Both the position numbers and the translations under genes were made by a program. The notes beneath the pieces are model-generated. The model was given only the letters and a program-made list of their open reading frames with translations, was not told the DNA's origin and ran no database searches. DNA of 64,000 nt from Hymenoscyphus infarciens (taxonomy: Eukaryota > Ascomycota > Leotiomycetes > Helotiales > Helotiaceae). The stretch spans positions 372,001 through 436,000 of the forward strand of contig LLCB01000008.1 in assembly GCA_001414345.1 (NCBI GenBank). Reading direction: 5' to 3'. This document shows, piece after piece, positions 21,776 through 32,865 of this stretch (positions are counted from its first letter, which is position 1; every line of letters starts with the position of its first letter).

Positions 21776-22819
21776 ATTGGGAGGAGAGGTTCTTTATATT
21801 AGTGCTCATAATAGCCCATCTGGGTTCCTTGGACCTTGACAACATGAAGTCACGAGTTGCTTGGAATGGTCTACTTGGGTCTTGCCGAAGGAATCCCTAT
21901 TTGTTCTTGAATGGTCACGAGATTATTGATCTAAGCTATTCCATTTTCATAACGCTTCTGGTAGACCATCTCTTGGGTGACCACGGCAAGATGTGCTGAC
22001 ACAGTGAGCTTGTTTTGCGAACTACTACGAATTTAAATTAGACTAAGTAACTATTAAGTAGAATAGTTCTATTATATATTAATCTCTAACTTCTCACATT
22101 TTTTATACCTCTCTCTAAAACCAGCCAGAGTAATTAGAGCTAAGAAAGCGATATTTTTTATAAATCTAAGTCTAACTTTATAATCTCTATTTTCGAATTC
22201 TCTAACTTCTCTAACTTCTTTAACTTCTTCTACTGAATTGAATACTCTAGCGACGAAAGTTTATTAACTATATCTATATCTACTTCTAATATTATATTCT
22301 TTTATCTAGATTATAAGCTTAAGAAGTCTATTTAAACGTTATTAATAATCTATATACTATATTTCTTCAGTAATATCCGTCTGCTAAATTTTTATATAAT
22401 AAGGATTTATCTATTACTCTTTTCTCTATATTCTATACTTTTTCTTACTTTTTTTTCTAGATATCTACTGTTATATTTTTTAAATCTTTTATATATATTT
22501 ATTCTAATAATAAATAATAGCTCTATATATATATAGCTATTACTAGGTAGAAAGAAGAGTAACTAGACGAATTCTTCGACGAGGTTTTTACTACTTCTAT
22601 AGTAAACCTCGAAAAGAGAGTCTAAGAAAGAAAGATTAAACCAAAGAGTAGAAGAGGTCGCCAGCAAAATTATTATCACATGATACGTCACATGACCCAC
22701 AAACCCCCGCCAAGAAAACATTACTCGTCTTTCGACTTACAACAGATTTTCTTGCCACGCTGGTAACCAAACCTCGCAATCGACGAAAGACAACACTACC
22801 TCCCAAATAACTCTGAAAT
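21776..22819. other. intergenic with an AT-rich RIP-like island (22020-22640)
   Basis: From about 22020 to 22640 the sequence is almost free of G and C, with dense TAA/TAG in all frames, as in the large repeat block at 32-44 kb. No termini or ORF were recognised. The edge near 22640 runs straight into the leader of the eS25 gene. Confidence 0.6.
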
Positions 22820-23242
22820 ATGCCACCCGTCGCGAAGAAGCAAAAGAAGAAGTGGTCTAAGGGAAAGGGTAAGATGAGACTCTGCGCAAACTCCGATCTC
22901 TGAAGAATCCCCAATCTGATATCCAAGATCGCAGTCAAGGACAAGGCCCAACACGCCGTCATTCTCGATAAGGCCACCTCAGATAAACTCCACAAGGATG
23001 TTCAATCATATCGTCTCGTCACAGTCGCCGTCCTCGTCGATAGACTAAAGATCAACGGATCGCTCGCAAGAAGATGTTTGGCCGATTTGGAGGAGAAGGG
23101 ATTGATTAAGAAGGTTGTTGCACACAGCAAGTTGAGCATCTACAGTATGTCTTTCTACGATCCACGGCAGAGAACCGCGATTTCGGGAAATGGGCCACTG
23201 ATATAATTCGATATAGCTCGTGCGGTCGCTGCTGCAGAATAA
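22820..23242 (+). CDS. RPS25: 40S ribosomal protein eS25
   Basis: Three exons, 22820-22868, 22935-23144 and 23217-23242 (introns of 66 and 72 nt); 94 residues. It starts MPPVAKKQKKKWSKGKVKDK and contains the eS25 winged-helix core with VILDKATSDKLHKDVQSYRL, VAVLVDRLKINGSLARRCL and EEKGLIKKVVAHSKLSIYTR, ending AVAAAE. The acceptor of intron 1 is GCAG at 22934; the earlier AG at 22926-22927 would shift the frame. eS25 sits in the head of the small subunit. The first intron lies close to the start codon, as is common in fungal ribosomal-protein genes. Identification is secure. Confidence 0.96.
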
Positions 23243-24074
23243 AGGAATCTTACCTGTTTTTTAACGAACGATGTCACGACCAAACCTTCCTTCGAGTTGA
23301 CCGGGTGGTCGATATGGCCGATAAGGGATATGGGGTTGGGCATATGCAATGGGCATGGGACTTTTTTTTTTCGGTGTAGCAACAAAATCGAATTGCTTCT
23401 GAAATCCAAAAATATGCTTATCCGAGTGATGGTGGGAATCTGCCAGTTCGTGGGCGTTGATTGCGTGATAATGATGCAGGATGAGACTTTCATGATATGA
23501 TCTGCAATTGCTTCTTTGGATGGACGAGAACTGGAGTTGATGGTTGGTTTGGCATTGTTGAGGTCATTGGTGGACAATTTTGACGGGAACAAATCGCCTT
23601 CGTAAATGAAGAATTGTAGGGCACCGGGGGCAGCGATGTCTTGAGTATGCCAGGTTGTTTGGAGCCCTTTTGGGAATTCTGCAATCAGGAATCCGATAGG
23701 CAGCTCTACAGCAGGAGCGCTGGTCCTGGCAACCAATTCAGAGGCCGCCACCAAAAGCTTCACCAAGCACCTGCAACTCAACAATTGAAGATCCCTCCCC
23801 AAAAGATAGGCAACCTACATCTCTCGGCTTGTTCGGAACGAATAATTCGGAACCTGCTACACATAAACTCTTCTACTATGACCAAGTTGTACTATACTGT
23901 GTCCACACGAGGCTGATCTCTCTCCTTTTAAGCACCTACCAATAAAACCGAGGCTAAAGTAATAAATCTCATAAAGTCACCCAGCTTCCACCCCATCATC
24001 ACCACCTCTCTCCCCTTCTTCCCAATCTCTCCCCTTCCTCCCAATCTCTCCGCCCCAATTCCAAATCCGCAAAT
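23243..24074. other. intergenic, nothing firm seen
   Basis: 3' flank of eS25 and upstream region of the Dap1-like gene. The leader from about 23985 to 24060 is rich in CTCTCCCC and CCCAATCTC repeats. Minus-strand open frames here lack features. Confidence 0.5.
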
Positions 24075-25131
24075 ATGGCAGAAGAGTCCAAAATCCGACA
24101 ACGTAAGCCCGCGACCGTAGAAGAGGTATCGGACAGCGAGACCGAGAACGAAAGTAAAGGCAGAACGGTCCCACAATCTGTCATTAACAAGGAAGATAGT
24201 ATCTCGACCCTCGATATCTTTCGCTCTATCTTCTTCTTGGTTTTAGCTTCGTGCGCGCTTTCATATTTTGTCACGAGGGAGAGTTTTGTTTGGAATGTAG
24301 CGAGACCTAAGTGGACGAGGGTTGAGGCTATACAGGCTTTTCTTGTTAGTACAATTCCCCTTTACCTTCCCTTTTCTGCGAGCTGGCAGATTGGCAGATG
24401 GAAGAGGGTTGGATTAGATTGGAGTTTGGAGAGGGACGAAAGACTGATTGCGAATTATAGGCAGGACCAAAACAATACACAGACGAAGATCTAAAAGCCT
24501 ACGATGGATCTAACCCCGATCTCCCCATCCTCCTCGCGATCAATGGAACGATTTACGATGTCACGGAAGGACGAAGGTTTTATGGACCTGGAGGGAGTTA
24601 TCAGTTTTTCTCAGGGACGGATGCTTCGAGGGGATTCGTATGTCCCACCATATTCTCCTTTCCCTTTCCCGGGATTGCGGTCTTTAGCTAGGACAATTTG
24701 CTAATGGAAAGGAATTAGGTAACAGGATGTTTCGACACCGACCGAACCCCCGATATGCGAGGCGTAGAAATGATGTATATCCCCAAGGACAACAAGGAGA
24801 TTGATAGTCTATACACCAGTGGGGAGTTGAAGAATATCAAGGCGCAGGAGAAGAGGAAGGCGAAGATTGAGGTTGAGAAGGCTTTGAAGCATTGGTTTGT
24901 TTCTCCTCTCCACTCTCCCTCGAACCCACTATTTTACGTTGGATTTGGTTGAAAAGGGGCCTTTTGCTAACTGGATATAGGGTTGACTTCTTTGGTAACT
25001 CGAAGAAATATACTAAGATTGGAACGGTGAAGAGGGAGAAGGGATGGGAGACTAAGGGCCCGGCTCCTACTTTGTGTAAGAAGGCTGAAGACGGGAGACC
25101 AACTGCTAGGTCTAGACCCGATGGCAAATAG
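24075..25131 (+). CDS. DAP1: cytochrome b5-fold heme/steroid-binding protein (Dap1/PGRMC family)
   Basis: Four exons: 24075-24344, 24461-24637, 24719-24894 and 24981-25131; 257 residues. Layout: acidic disordered N terminus (about 1-45), one membrane anchor (DIFRSIFFLVLASCALSYFV), then the membrane-associated progesterone-receptor type cytochrome b5 domain. Family blocks include YTDEDLKAYDGSNPDLPILL, INGTIYDVTEGRRFYGPGGS, FFSGTDASRGF, VTGCFDTD and TPDMRGVE. The conserved Tyr of the YGPGGSY motif that binds heme axially in this family is present. Dap1 proteins bind heme and activate the P450 Erg11 (Cyp51) in ergosterol synthesis at the ER; that role is from family knowledge. The C terminus (KTIG..GWETKGPAP..RPDGK) is longer than in yeast Dap1. 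Confidence 0.93.
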
Positions 25132-26138
25132 GGAACTGAAATTGAGCACGAGGGGGTTTGTATTTTTGGTACGTATGTATACTAGCACGTTATTTGGAAA
25201 GAAGGGACTTGCCATTGTTTCGGGGTTCGGGTTTTCTTGTGCTTGTTGTTTTTTATACCACTAGTGCGGCATTTGATATATTTACTTTTGGGGAGACCAG
25301 TCAAGCTTCTTTGGTTCTTGTCTTTTCTTGTATTTGGTTCATCTACTTTTTGCGTTCTGGGGTCTGCAGCATGCGGAGAAGTCTCTGTTCTCTTCCGGAT
25401 CATCGTGTTTGTATTTGTCCTCTCGAATGTGCTTGACCCTGCTGCCAAAGTGGATAAGCCAGTCGTCAGGGTATAATATCTGGAAACCCCTTTTACGATT
25501 TCGACCAGTTAAGAGAAACGAGCAATACTCTGTGAAGACCCCCTTCTTGTTACCCGAGTATATTGTTCTAGAAGATTTAGGAGAGTCAAAAATCCACCTT
25601 TCTAATTCTCCTAAACCTTTCCAAACAATTCTTGTAATGGTCCTAGACTGGTTTATACAATCAAGGCGAAAATAGGTGTTCAGAGTAACGCCCACTTCTC
25701 TTACTTAATGGGGGTTCAGTTTGAATCTCTATTGTCCAGAGGTACCCAGAAAAGATAAGACGATGATAAAAATTACCACACGACCATAGCAAGTTATAAC
25801 CTTCCACCAGGTAGTCGCTTCAAGGCAAATTTATTCACTTGTACCACCGTCACTTTGCCAGAAGATTAAAAATTCGTCAACATCTTTGTCTATTTTCCAT
25901 TACTAGGATTTAAAACTGATTGTTTGCATCATCAAGACTGCGGTATATAAAAACAACAAATAAGAAAAAACGTGTTTGGGTGTTACCCCCAAAGAAAAAC
26001 TCCTGATCAAATGTCCTCTCTTGAAAAAAATTACAGTATTTTATATACTCCACTATGGGTCAACTCCACTTTTTCTAATCAATCCTCTTTCAACCAATGC
26101 AATTGTACTCCGCAAACCCAACACTGGAAACCATCCAT
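25132..26138. other. intergenic, nothing firm seen
   Basis: 3' flanks of two convergent genes. Open frames up to 118 codons at 25339-25695 have no recognisable features. Confidence 0.5.
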
Positions 26139-27086
26139 CTACAAGAAGAAAGCAGCAACCATGGCACCAAGAACAAGCGTACTTGATGCCTTGATGAAGG
26201 AACCTGCTGAAGTGGTGGAGGTGGTTGGTGATGAGGACGCGGATGCTGCTGTTCCTGAACCGGCTGGGCTTGCGGCTCCATTTGCTGAACCAGTTCCGGA
26301 ACCAGTTCCAGTTCCCGTACCGGTGCCAGTTCCTGTGCCCGTGTTGGCGGTACCGTTTGCTGCGCTTCCTGCTGCTTGGCCTGGGGTGGTGGATTGGGTA
26401 ACGGATTTCGCGGCTGCTTTGTAGGCGGCGAGGGTCTTGTTTCCTGCAGCGCTGAGAGGGAGTTAGTTATGATTCGGAAAGGATGGAATGTGGAAGTACT
26501 TACACATTAACAACCATTGACATTCCAGATTGACAATGCTTTGCTTGCGAGCAGTAGAACCAAAGTGGCTTGGTGTCATTAACCATAATGGTATATGTTG
26601 GGGTGGTGGCAGCGCTGGCAGCTACTGGCATGTATCCAGAAAAGATACTTCCTGCTGAAGCGACACATGGAGCATCGAAGGTGGATTGAACGACCGAGTG
26701 GTTGTTTGGTGCGAACTGGAATTGGATCATGTCTCCGACATTTGCCTTGATGTCATCTGGAGCGAATGCGAGAGTGGCGTTTGATCCTCCAACCTTGACT
26801 ACGTGGACAGTGACTCCTGCTGCACTACCACTTGCTGTGGCCGATCCTGCTCCAGTTGCGCTCGCTTTTCCTGACGATGCTGCTGCTGCTGCGCCCGATG
26901 CCCTTGCGACTCCTGATGCCTTTCCTGCTGCTCCGGTGGGCTTTGCGGATCCCTTTCCTTCTGCGCTGCCGCTAGACTGGGCTGTGGAATGGGTTAGTGG
27001 TGACAAATTGAGGATATACTTGACAGAAACATACCGAAAGCACCGACAACGCTCAAAGCGGCCAAGGTAAGAGTTGTGAATTGCAT
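26139..27086 (-). CDS. extracellular serine/alanine-rich cupredoxin protein, GPI-type tail
   Basis: Three exons on the minus strand: 27086-27035, 26981-26504 and 26451-26139; 280 residues. Residues 1-17 (MQFTTLTLAALSVVGAF) are a signal peptide. A Ser/Ala/Gly linker leads to a plastocyanin-like cupredoxin domain (about 70-175: VTVHVVKVGGSNATLAFAPD, GDMIQFQFAPNNHSVVQSTF, then WFYCSQAKHCQSGMSMVVNV). The His of NNHSV and the Cys/His/Met of YCSQAKHCQSGM form a complete type-1 copper set by position. After it come a repetitive (GT)n(SGTG)n linker and a hydrophobic C terminus (TLVLGAMVAAFFL) preceded by small residues, as for a GPI anchor. Proteins of this group are wall or secreted proteins in filamentous fungi; a redox role is not shown. 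The GTGTG tract is a coding microsatellite at about 26285-26345. Confidence 0.9.
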
Positions 27087-30000
27087 ATTGATTTTGTTTT
27101 AAAAGATCCAGATCTCAAATATAACGAGTGTGAGTTGGTATGAGGGAATTGCTTCGAAAAATGGGACTCGATGGGCGTCTAGCGCTAAGTTTTCGGATGG
27201 AGTAATAAATAAAGGTTTAGAGTGTCGTACCGGTCGACAATTAGAAGGATAATGGAGAATGAGAGTGGGTTGAATTAAAGACACACACAAAAATGGACAA
27301 ACGGGTTGAAGGGAGGAAGAGAGGACAAAGATGAGTTGATGATGGAGAGAAAGAGCCAAGAGAATTGATCGGATGGGGGACGAGAAGGCATAAATACGAT
27401 ACGGCCGTGGTCTCGATGATCAAGATTGCACCCCCGGACACTTGTTCCACCGGGGCAGGGGGCAAGATTTTCAACCCTTTTGGTGCATTTTGGTGAAGAA
27501 ATTTAGCGAGACATCCATGGTGGCTGGAGAGTCGAAACGTGTTTGGACCTGCGCTCAAACACTTGACGGGGGTTCGTTGCCGGGGTTGCTTGACCTTGGA
27601 GACGAGAGAGCCTCAGAGGGTGCAGGAGTTTTGACGCCCGCTCTTCAGATGGCATTTTGGGTGGGACAATCTGATCTTTATCCTGGGTGGGTGGCATTTT
27701 GGTCATGTCCTGTATGTGCGTGTGAAATGAAGCTATTCCCATAAAGAATCGTGATGCGAAGCGAGGTGCATTCGGTTGTGGTTGTTCTTTCTCAATCTTT
27801 CTCAACCCAAAAAGGGTCCATTTAAAACTTACCAGAGCCGCATCTTTCCCTTCTTTTTTACTTTTCTTCAGCCCACTCTTTCAGTTCGTCTCTCCACTCT
27901 TTTCTACCTTTTAATTTGCTGTGAGATAAGCTTAAAAGGTCATTCTGGTCATTCTGTTGCCGCCGGAGATTCCACTTGGCGCTTCCGAGTGAAGCGAGTC
28001 CCCTGGCGCACGCTCATGCTGAAGCACGGAAGTGTATGATGCGACAGGTCCTCCGACATGAGCAAAACCACTCCCGTTTCACCAACACCATCTGTCAACG
28101 AAGAACGAGATGCGACTCCGGATGATCGACAGCTTTTCTTCATCATTCTGCTTGACTTGCCTGCGTTGCTTGCGTGGCTGAAATGAGTCTTTAATTTCTT
28201 TCGGCACGGAAGTACCTTTTTTTCTTCTGCACACATGGGTTTTCTGCGGCCCAAAGCTGACTCTCAACCCTGTGCAACCTGACCCGATGAATTATTTCAA
28301 TCTCCCCGGACCCCAAGGGGGATGAGCGATGAGATTTGCAATGTTTTGACGAGGGGAGTGAGTGTGTGAAAACACTGAAAAGGGGGACGAAGACGTTTTG
28401 TTTCGATCCTTGGGACCTTCCGACCTTGGGATTTGACCATCTGCTCATCCCACCCAGGGAAATGCAAGATAATCTTCAAGAATGATCTCCTAAGATCGAC
28501 GACTGAAGTTGATATCATGCCCTCGTAAGATTGGTGGTGTGTTGCATTTTTTATTGGTTGAAAATTTTGTTTTGGGTTGTTTCAATGAACAGGAGACAAT
28601 TAGTCAGGTTATTCGTCACAGGCTACGAGATGCTCTTCTCACACTTTCCTACTTGCAGCTTTCTTGTCTTTTGCCATTTTGTATTCTGCGAGATTGTATC
28701 TTTACCCAACTATTTCAGGCTGGAGTCAGCTGAGAAACTGTTGAGGGGTGAATTGTTGTCTCTAATTTTTTACGTGCTGCTATTCGTGCTCTCCCATTCT
28801 CCCGCATTCACTCTCTATCTTGGTTCTGACCTTTATTGCTTCTATTGAAGCAATGATGAGCTTGTCGGAGCAACTGAATAATTAGGAGAAATTCCCTTAT
28901 GACTTCTATGGTTTAAAATATGATACTCTTCGAGGTAATGGCTTCTCTTTACCCCAGCATCACATTCCCCATCTTCATCACAATGGATCCGTCTCCAAGC
29001 AAGAGTGCGAAGTTTAGTTTACCAGGTTGATGAGCTCTCTCAAATGAACAATGGCCTTTGCCAAAAGATTGTCTTAGCACGCTATCATCTCTTTCCTAAA
29101 AGGTGGAGCATACAAGCCCCCTGAGGCAAAATCATTCCTAGCAAAATTACTTTAAACAAAGATGCCTTGTGGGTGGAGTTCTACGAAATACAATCAGAGG
29201 TTCTATCTTGAAACACCAGCCGAAAGGCTTGGTTGAATGGTCAACTGATATATTCCGACCCTGGAATTTGGATTCCATGTCCGGGGTTGGTGGTGATCCA
29301 GAGAATATCACGATTTGTAAGTTTTTTCAAGTTCAGTCATTTACGACGGCGTTGTGCTAAGAGCGTTTATCAGCAAGACCTCGATCAACACCGTCAAGGA
29401 TGACCGCCAGACGCAATTCCACTTGACCCACAGAGTTCTCAGAAATCAATGCCCCCCAAAATCTAAATCGCTTACATCGCTCAGCGAGTGACATCGTGTC
29501 AGGCATCAATAACATCATTGCTAAGGAATGGTCAGGTGAGCGGTAAAGACCCCCGAAGCGTTGTCTTTCCACGAGAGACGTAGAGTTATTAATGTAATAA
29601 CACTGATATGCACTCGGCATCCACGTCGAGGTTGGCTTCCCAACCTATTATGCTTATTTCAGAGCTAAAGTTTTCGCTCCTGTGGCCCAAATTCTTCGCT
29701 TCAAATTACACAGAGACTTTACGACAACAATCATTTGCCACGTCCCTGTGCATCAATTTGTCCATATACTGCTTTATTCAGTGTGGAATATGTTAAGCAT
29801 GCAGTGGAACTTTTTGCTCTCACCTACGATTCCGTCCTCAATCAAGACCATCACCTGGGCCACGGCCCTTATATATTGAAAAACCTATCATGTGCTCTCC
29901 AACGTTCTATGACCACAAAGCCACCGTGGATTCTCTTCGCGAGGCTGTATCCATGCCTGAAGCACCATCAGCTCCTACTTTTGCTCTTGCTTTTGAACTA

Positions 30001-30818
30001 GATGACGAACACACCCTTGAACGTGCCTACAAGTATGATCCCTTACTCGGTTACGTTTTTGCAACCTGGGACTTGTAAAGTTACTTCAGCCCTCAACTAC
30101 CGCAGATAGTGAGACTGTAGGTACCTATTGGCAAATAACGATTGCTCCCTCCGAATGACTATTGATTGACACTCCGTAGCGTCTTCCGCCTCGCCAAAAC
30201 ATACAAATCTCCCTACAGCGATCGGATCTGGAATCCACCGCCGACAAACAGCAGATACCTACGGAATTGTCAACGCTATCAAGCGTACGATGTCCACCAT
30301 CGATGGAAGTTGCTACAAAGAAACATATATGCTCAGTGATGAAGACCAAATTTATGATGGGAAATGGAAATCGCTCTTTCTTTACTTCGGGTGGCGTTCC
30401 CATTGGTTATTTGGGAGGAGCCCAGGATCTTACTACAGACGTTGGATATGTCATTTATATTCTGAGGTTTTCCGGGATATTGAGAGGCAGTTCGGATGGG
30501 AGGAGGGTAGTGTTGGTTGTTTCCATTTACTGTTGAGCTCTACTGGAAATTAAATCATCATAATCACAAACAGTACGACATATTTACAAAGCGATGTTCA
30601 ATGTAGAAAATGTGTAAATTTCTAGGTCATGTGCATGCGTGCCTGGATGAAATCGCGTCGCGGAGATCCTCAACCCCACGTCAACATCCACACCAAGACG
30701 GCAGTGTTCAACCCACAACTCTCAAATACCCAATTTCAATAGAAAAGCCCTCTTAAACCCATCGTATACACCGCGGTACCCCAACCCCTTTGCGCATAAA
30801 AACAAAACCAACAAAACA
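27087..30818. other. long intergenic stretch with one coding-like remnant
   Basis: 27087-28900 shows only short frames. 29160-29400 and 29890-30553 contain short protein-like stretches in several frames (see the separate pseudogene entry). The rest is unremarkable. 30660-30818 is the leader of the CENP-X gene. Confidence 0.45.
29890..30553 (+). pseudogene. possible decayed or unrecognised gene fragment
   Basis: An ATG at 29890 opens a 62-codon frame with protein-like composition (SAPTFALAFELDDEHTLERA) ending at a GTAAAG that could be a splice donor. After CCGTAG (about 30179) a frame continues (VFRLAKTYKSPYSDRIWNPP), but no frame remains open to a sensible end. Another frame (30290-30553) reads MSTIDGSCYKETYMLSDEDQ. 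I could not join these into one consistent model and recognise no family. It may be a degraded gene or chance. Confidence 0.25.
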
Positions 30819-31388
30819 ATGCCTCCACGACCCTTCAAACCACCGCGCCCCCCGGCTTCAACCCCTCAAGACTCGCGCCCAAAATCAAAATCAAAATCAA
30901 AACCAAAACCAAAATCTAAGACCTCCGCAGGAGTAAAGAAGCCCACCTCCAACAAAAAGAAAACACCCCCCACAGACCGTCGCGACTCTGGCAGATCTCT
31001 AGGACTCCCCTCCCTCTCGCCCGATTCCTCCCCCTCCGATGCCAACGAATCCCCAATTGAAGACGATGACGACGACCCCTTCGCATCTCAACAACCCCGG
31101 CGACAAACTAAAGAAAAAGAGGGGAGAGGGGCAAGGGAGGAGGTAGAAGAAACAAGGGAACACGTTATACCAGAGGATTTACTAAATGTATTATTGCATT
31201 CGCATTTCAAGGGGGAGACGAGGGTCAAGAAGGATGCTTGTGCTGCTATAGGAAGGTATATGGAGACTTTTGTGAGGGAGGGGGTTGCGCGGTGTATTTG
31301 GGCGGGGAGTGGGGAGGAGGGGGGTGGTGGGATGCTGGAGGTAGAGGATTTGGAGAAGTTGGCGCCGCAGCTTTTGATGGATTTTTGA
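30819..31388 (+). CDS. centromere protein X / MHF2 histone-fold protein
   Basis: Single exon, 189 residues. The first 110 residues are Pro/Lys/Ser-rich and disordered (PPRPFKPPRPPASTP, SKSKSKPKPKSK). The C-terminal 80 residues match the CENP-X histone fold: HVIPEDLLNVLLHSHFKGET, VKKDACAAIGRYMETFVREG, then MLEVEDLEKLAPQLLMDF at the very end. CENP-X (MHF2, Mhf2 in yeast) pairs with CENP-S (MHF1) to form a tetramer that works with the FANCM/Fml1 helicase in fork repair and also at kinetochores. The N-terminal extension is longer than in animal CENP-X (about 80 residues). The hydrophilic insert SGEEGGGG between helices is typical of fungal versions. Confidence 0.88.
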   Translation: MPPRPFKPPRPPASTPQDSRPKSKSKSKPKPKSKTSAGVKKPTSNKKKTPPTDRRDSGRSLGLPSLSPDSSPSDANESPIEDDDDDPFASQQPRRQTKEKEGRGAREEVEETREHVIPEDLLNVLLHSHFKGETRVKKDACAAIGRYMETFVREGVARCIWAGSGEEGGGGMLEVEDLEKLAPQLLMDF

Positions 31389-32021
31389 GGGATTGGTTGG
31401 GGGATGGGGGCATTGGAGTTTACGGGTTGGTGCTTATATGGATTGTGGGGATACACGGCGTTTGAGCTTCGGGCGTTATTCTGTATTTTCGCGGCCATAT
31501 GTCGATGAGAGTCCGGAATGAAGGCTCCAAGGAGTGAAGCCATGGTCGGATACGCACACGACGCGCCAAACGAGAAGGTTTCTAGCAATTAAGTGTAGCC
31601 TTGCCTCGGGGCGTAGAAGCCCAAAAATCATCATCTCTTTAATATGGCTTCTATAATATCGAACCGAACCGCCCCCAGCAAAAGGCGTCCTTTGCCTCCT
31701 TTCAGCGGCAGGGAAAGGCAGGAACCACACTATTATGGCCAAGTTGGTAGCCTCATAATAAATATTATAATGCCTCTCCTCGATTTCTTTTTGTTTGTAA
31801 AAGGTTCTCTAAAACATTGTTGTCTAAAAGGCAGTAACTGCGTTTTTGTTGGCTTGCGATGGGCATTACACCAGCTTCGCACCTGCCTGTCTAACTCCAG
31901 CTGTTTAGGTTATTTCAGAGTAAATATTCCAAACACCTAGAACAAATCAAAATTAAATGACCCGGGTGTTTTAGAACATCAAGTTCAAAGCTTTTGGCAG
32001 AGTTTACTGTCACTTGTAATG
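31389..32021. other. intergenic, nothing firm seen
   Basis: 3' flank of CENP-X up to the edge of the large repeat block. Short frames only. Confidence 0.5.
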
Positions 32022-32477
32022 TTAGAGCGTCCTAGTAGAGCGTCTCGTATATACCAAAAGTCAGAAACGACGACTAAATCGCAAATCGTAAATCGTAAAT
32101 CGTAAATCGTAAATCGTAAATCGTAAAAGTTATATTATTAATAAATAATCGTAAAAGGCATTAAATATTAAATTAAAACATGTTATAGTAAGAGATATAT
32201 ATATATAATATAAAAAGACTATATAAATCGACTTTTATTATTATAATAAGTTCTTAAATTATATCTTAAAACTAGGCCTTTTTTAAACTAATTACTCTAG
32301 ATTACTTAATATCAAAGTAATTAGCTTACTTTAAAAGCTTAAATAATCTTAATTCAAGATTATTTAAGCACTTTTAACTACTTTTCTCGATTATATACTA
32401 ATTTCCTAATTAGGGTTAGCGCTATTTATTTTATAGGCTAAAAAGTATACTTACTCTATATACTAACTCCTTTATAT

Positions 32478-32865
32478 CACTTCTTCTTTTAAATACTACT
32501 CTCTATTATTTCTTTTTTTGAAAGTGCTATTCTACTACTATATATACTCTCTCTTCTCTCTTAAATTTAAATACTAATAATAATAGAAGAAGGAAGAGAA
32601 TAAGCTCTAGTAGTAGCTCTAGTTATCTATTAAAATATAATATCCTTAGTAGTAGAACCTCTTAAGATAAATCGAATTAGTCGCTCCTTCTTTTAAATAC
32701 TACTCTCTATTATTTCTTCTTTTAAAAGTGCTATTCTACTACTATATATACTCTCTCTTCTCTCTTAAATTCAAGTACTAATAACGATAGAAGAAGGAAG
32801 AAGATAAGCTTTAGTAGCGGCTCTAGGTCTCTATTAAAGTATAATATCCTTAGTAGTAGTATTAT
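32478..32865. repeat. tandem duplication of about 208 bp inside element B
   Basis: CTTCTTTTAAATACTACTCT starts near 32483 and again near 32691. The following sequence, through AGTGCTATTCTACTACTATA, ACTCTCTCTTCTCTCTTAAA and TATAATATCCTTAGTAGTAG, is repeated with a few transitions. Confidence 0.8.

Noticed and set aside
30180..30260. Resemblance of YKSPYSDRIWNPP to the YRSPWSN..DPP motif of F-actin capping protein beta
   Set aside because: Only a few residues agree and none of the neighbouring capping-protein motifs follow.
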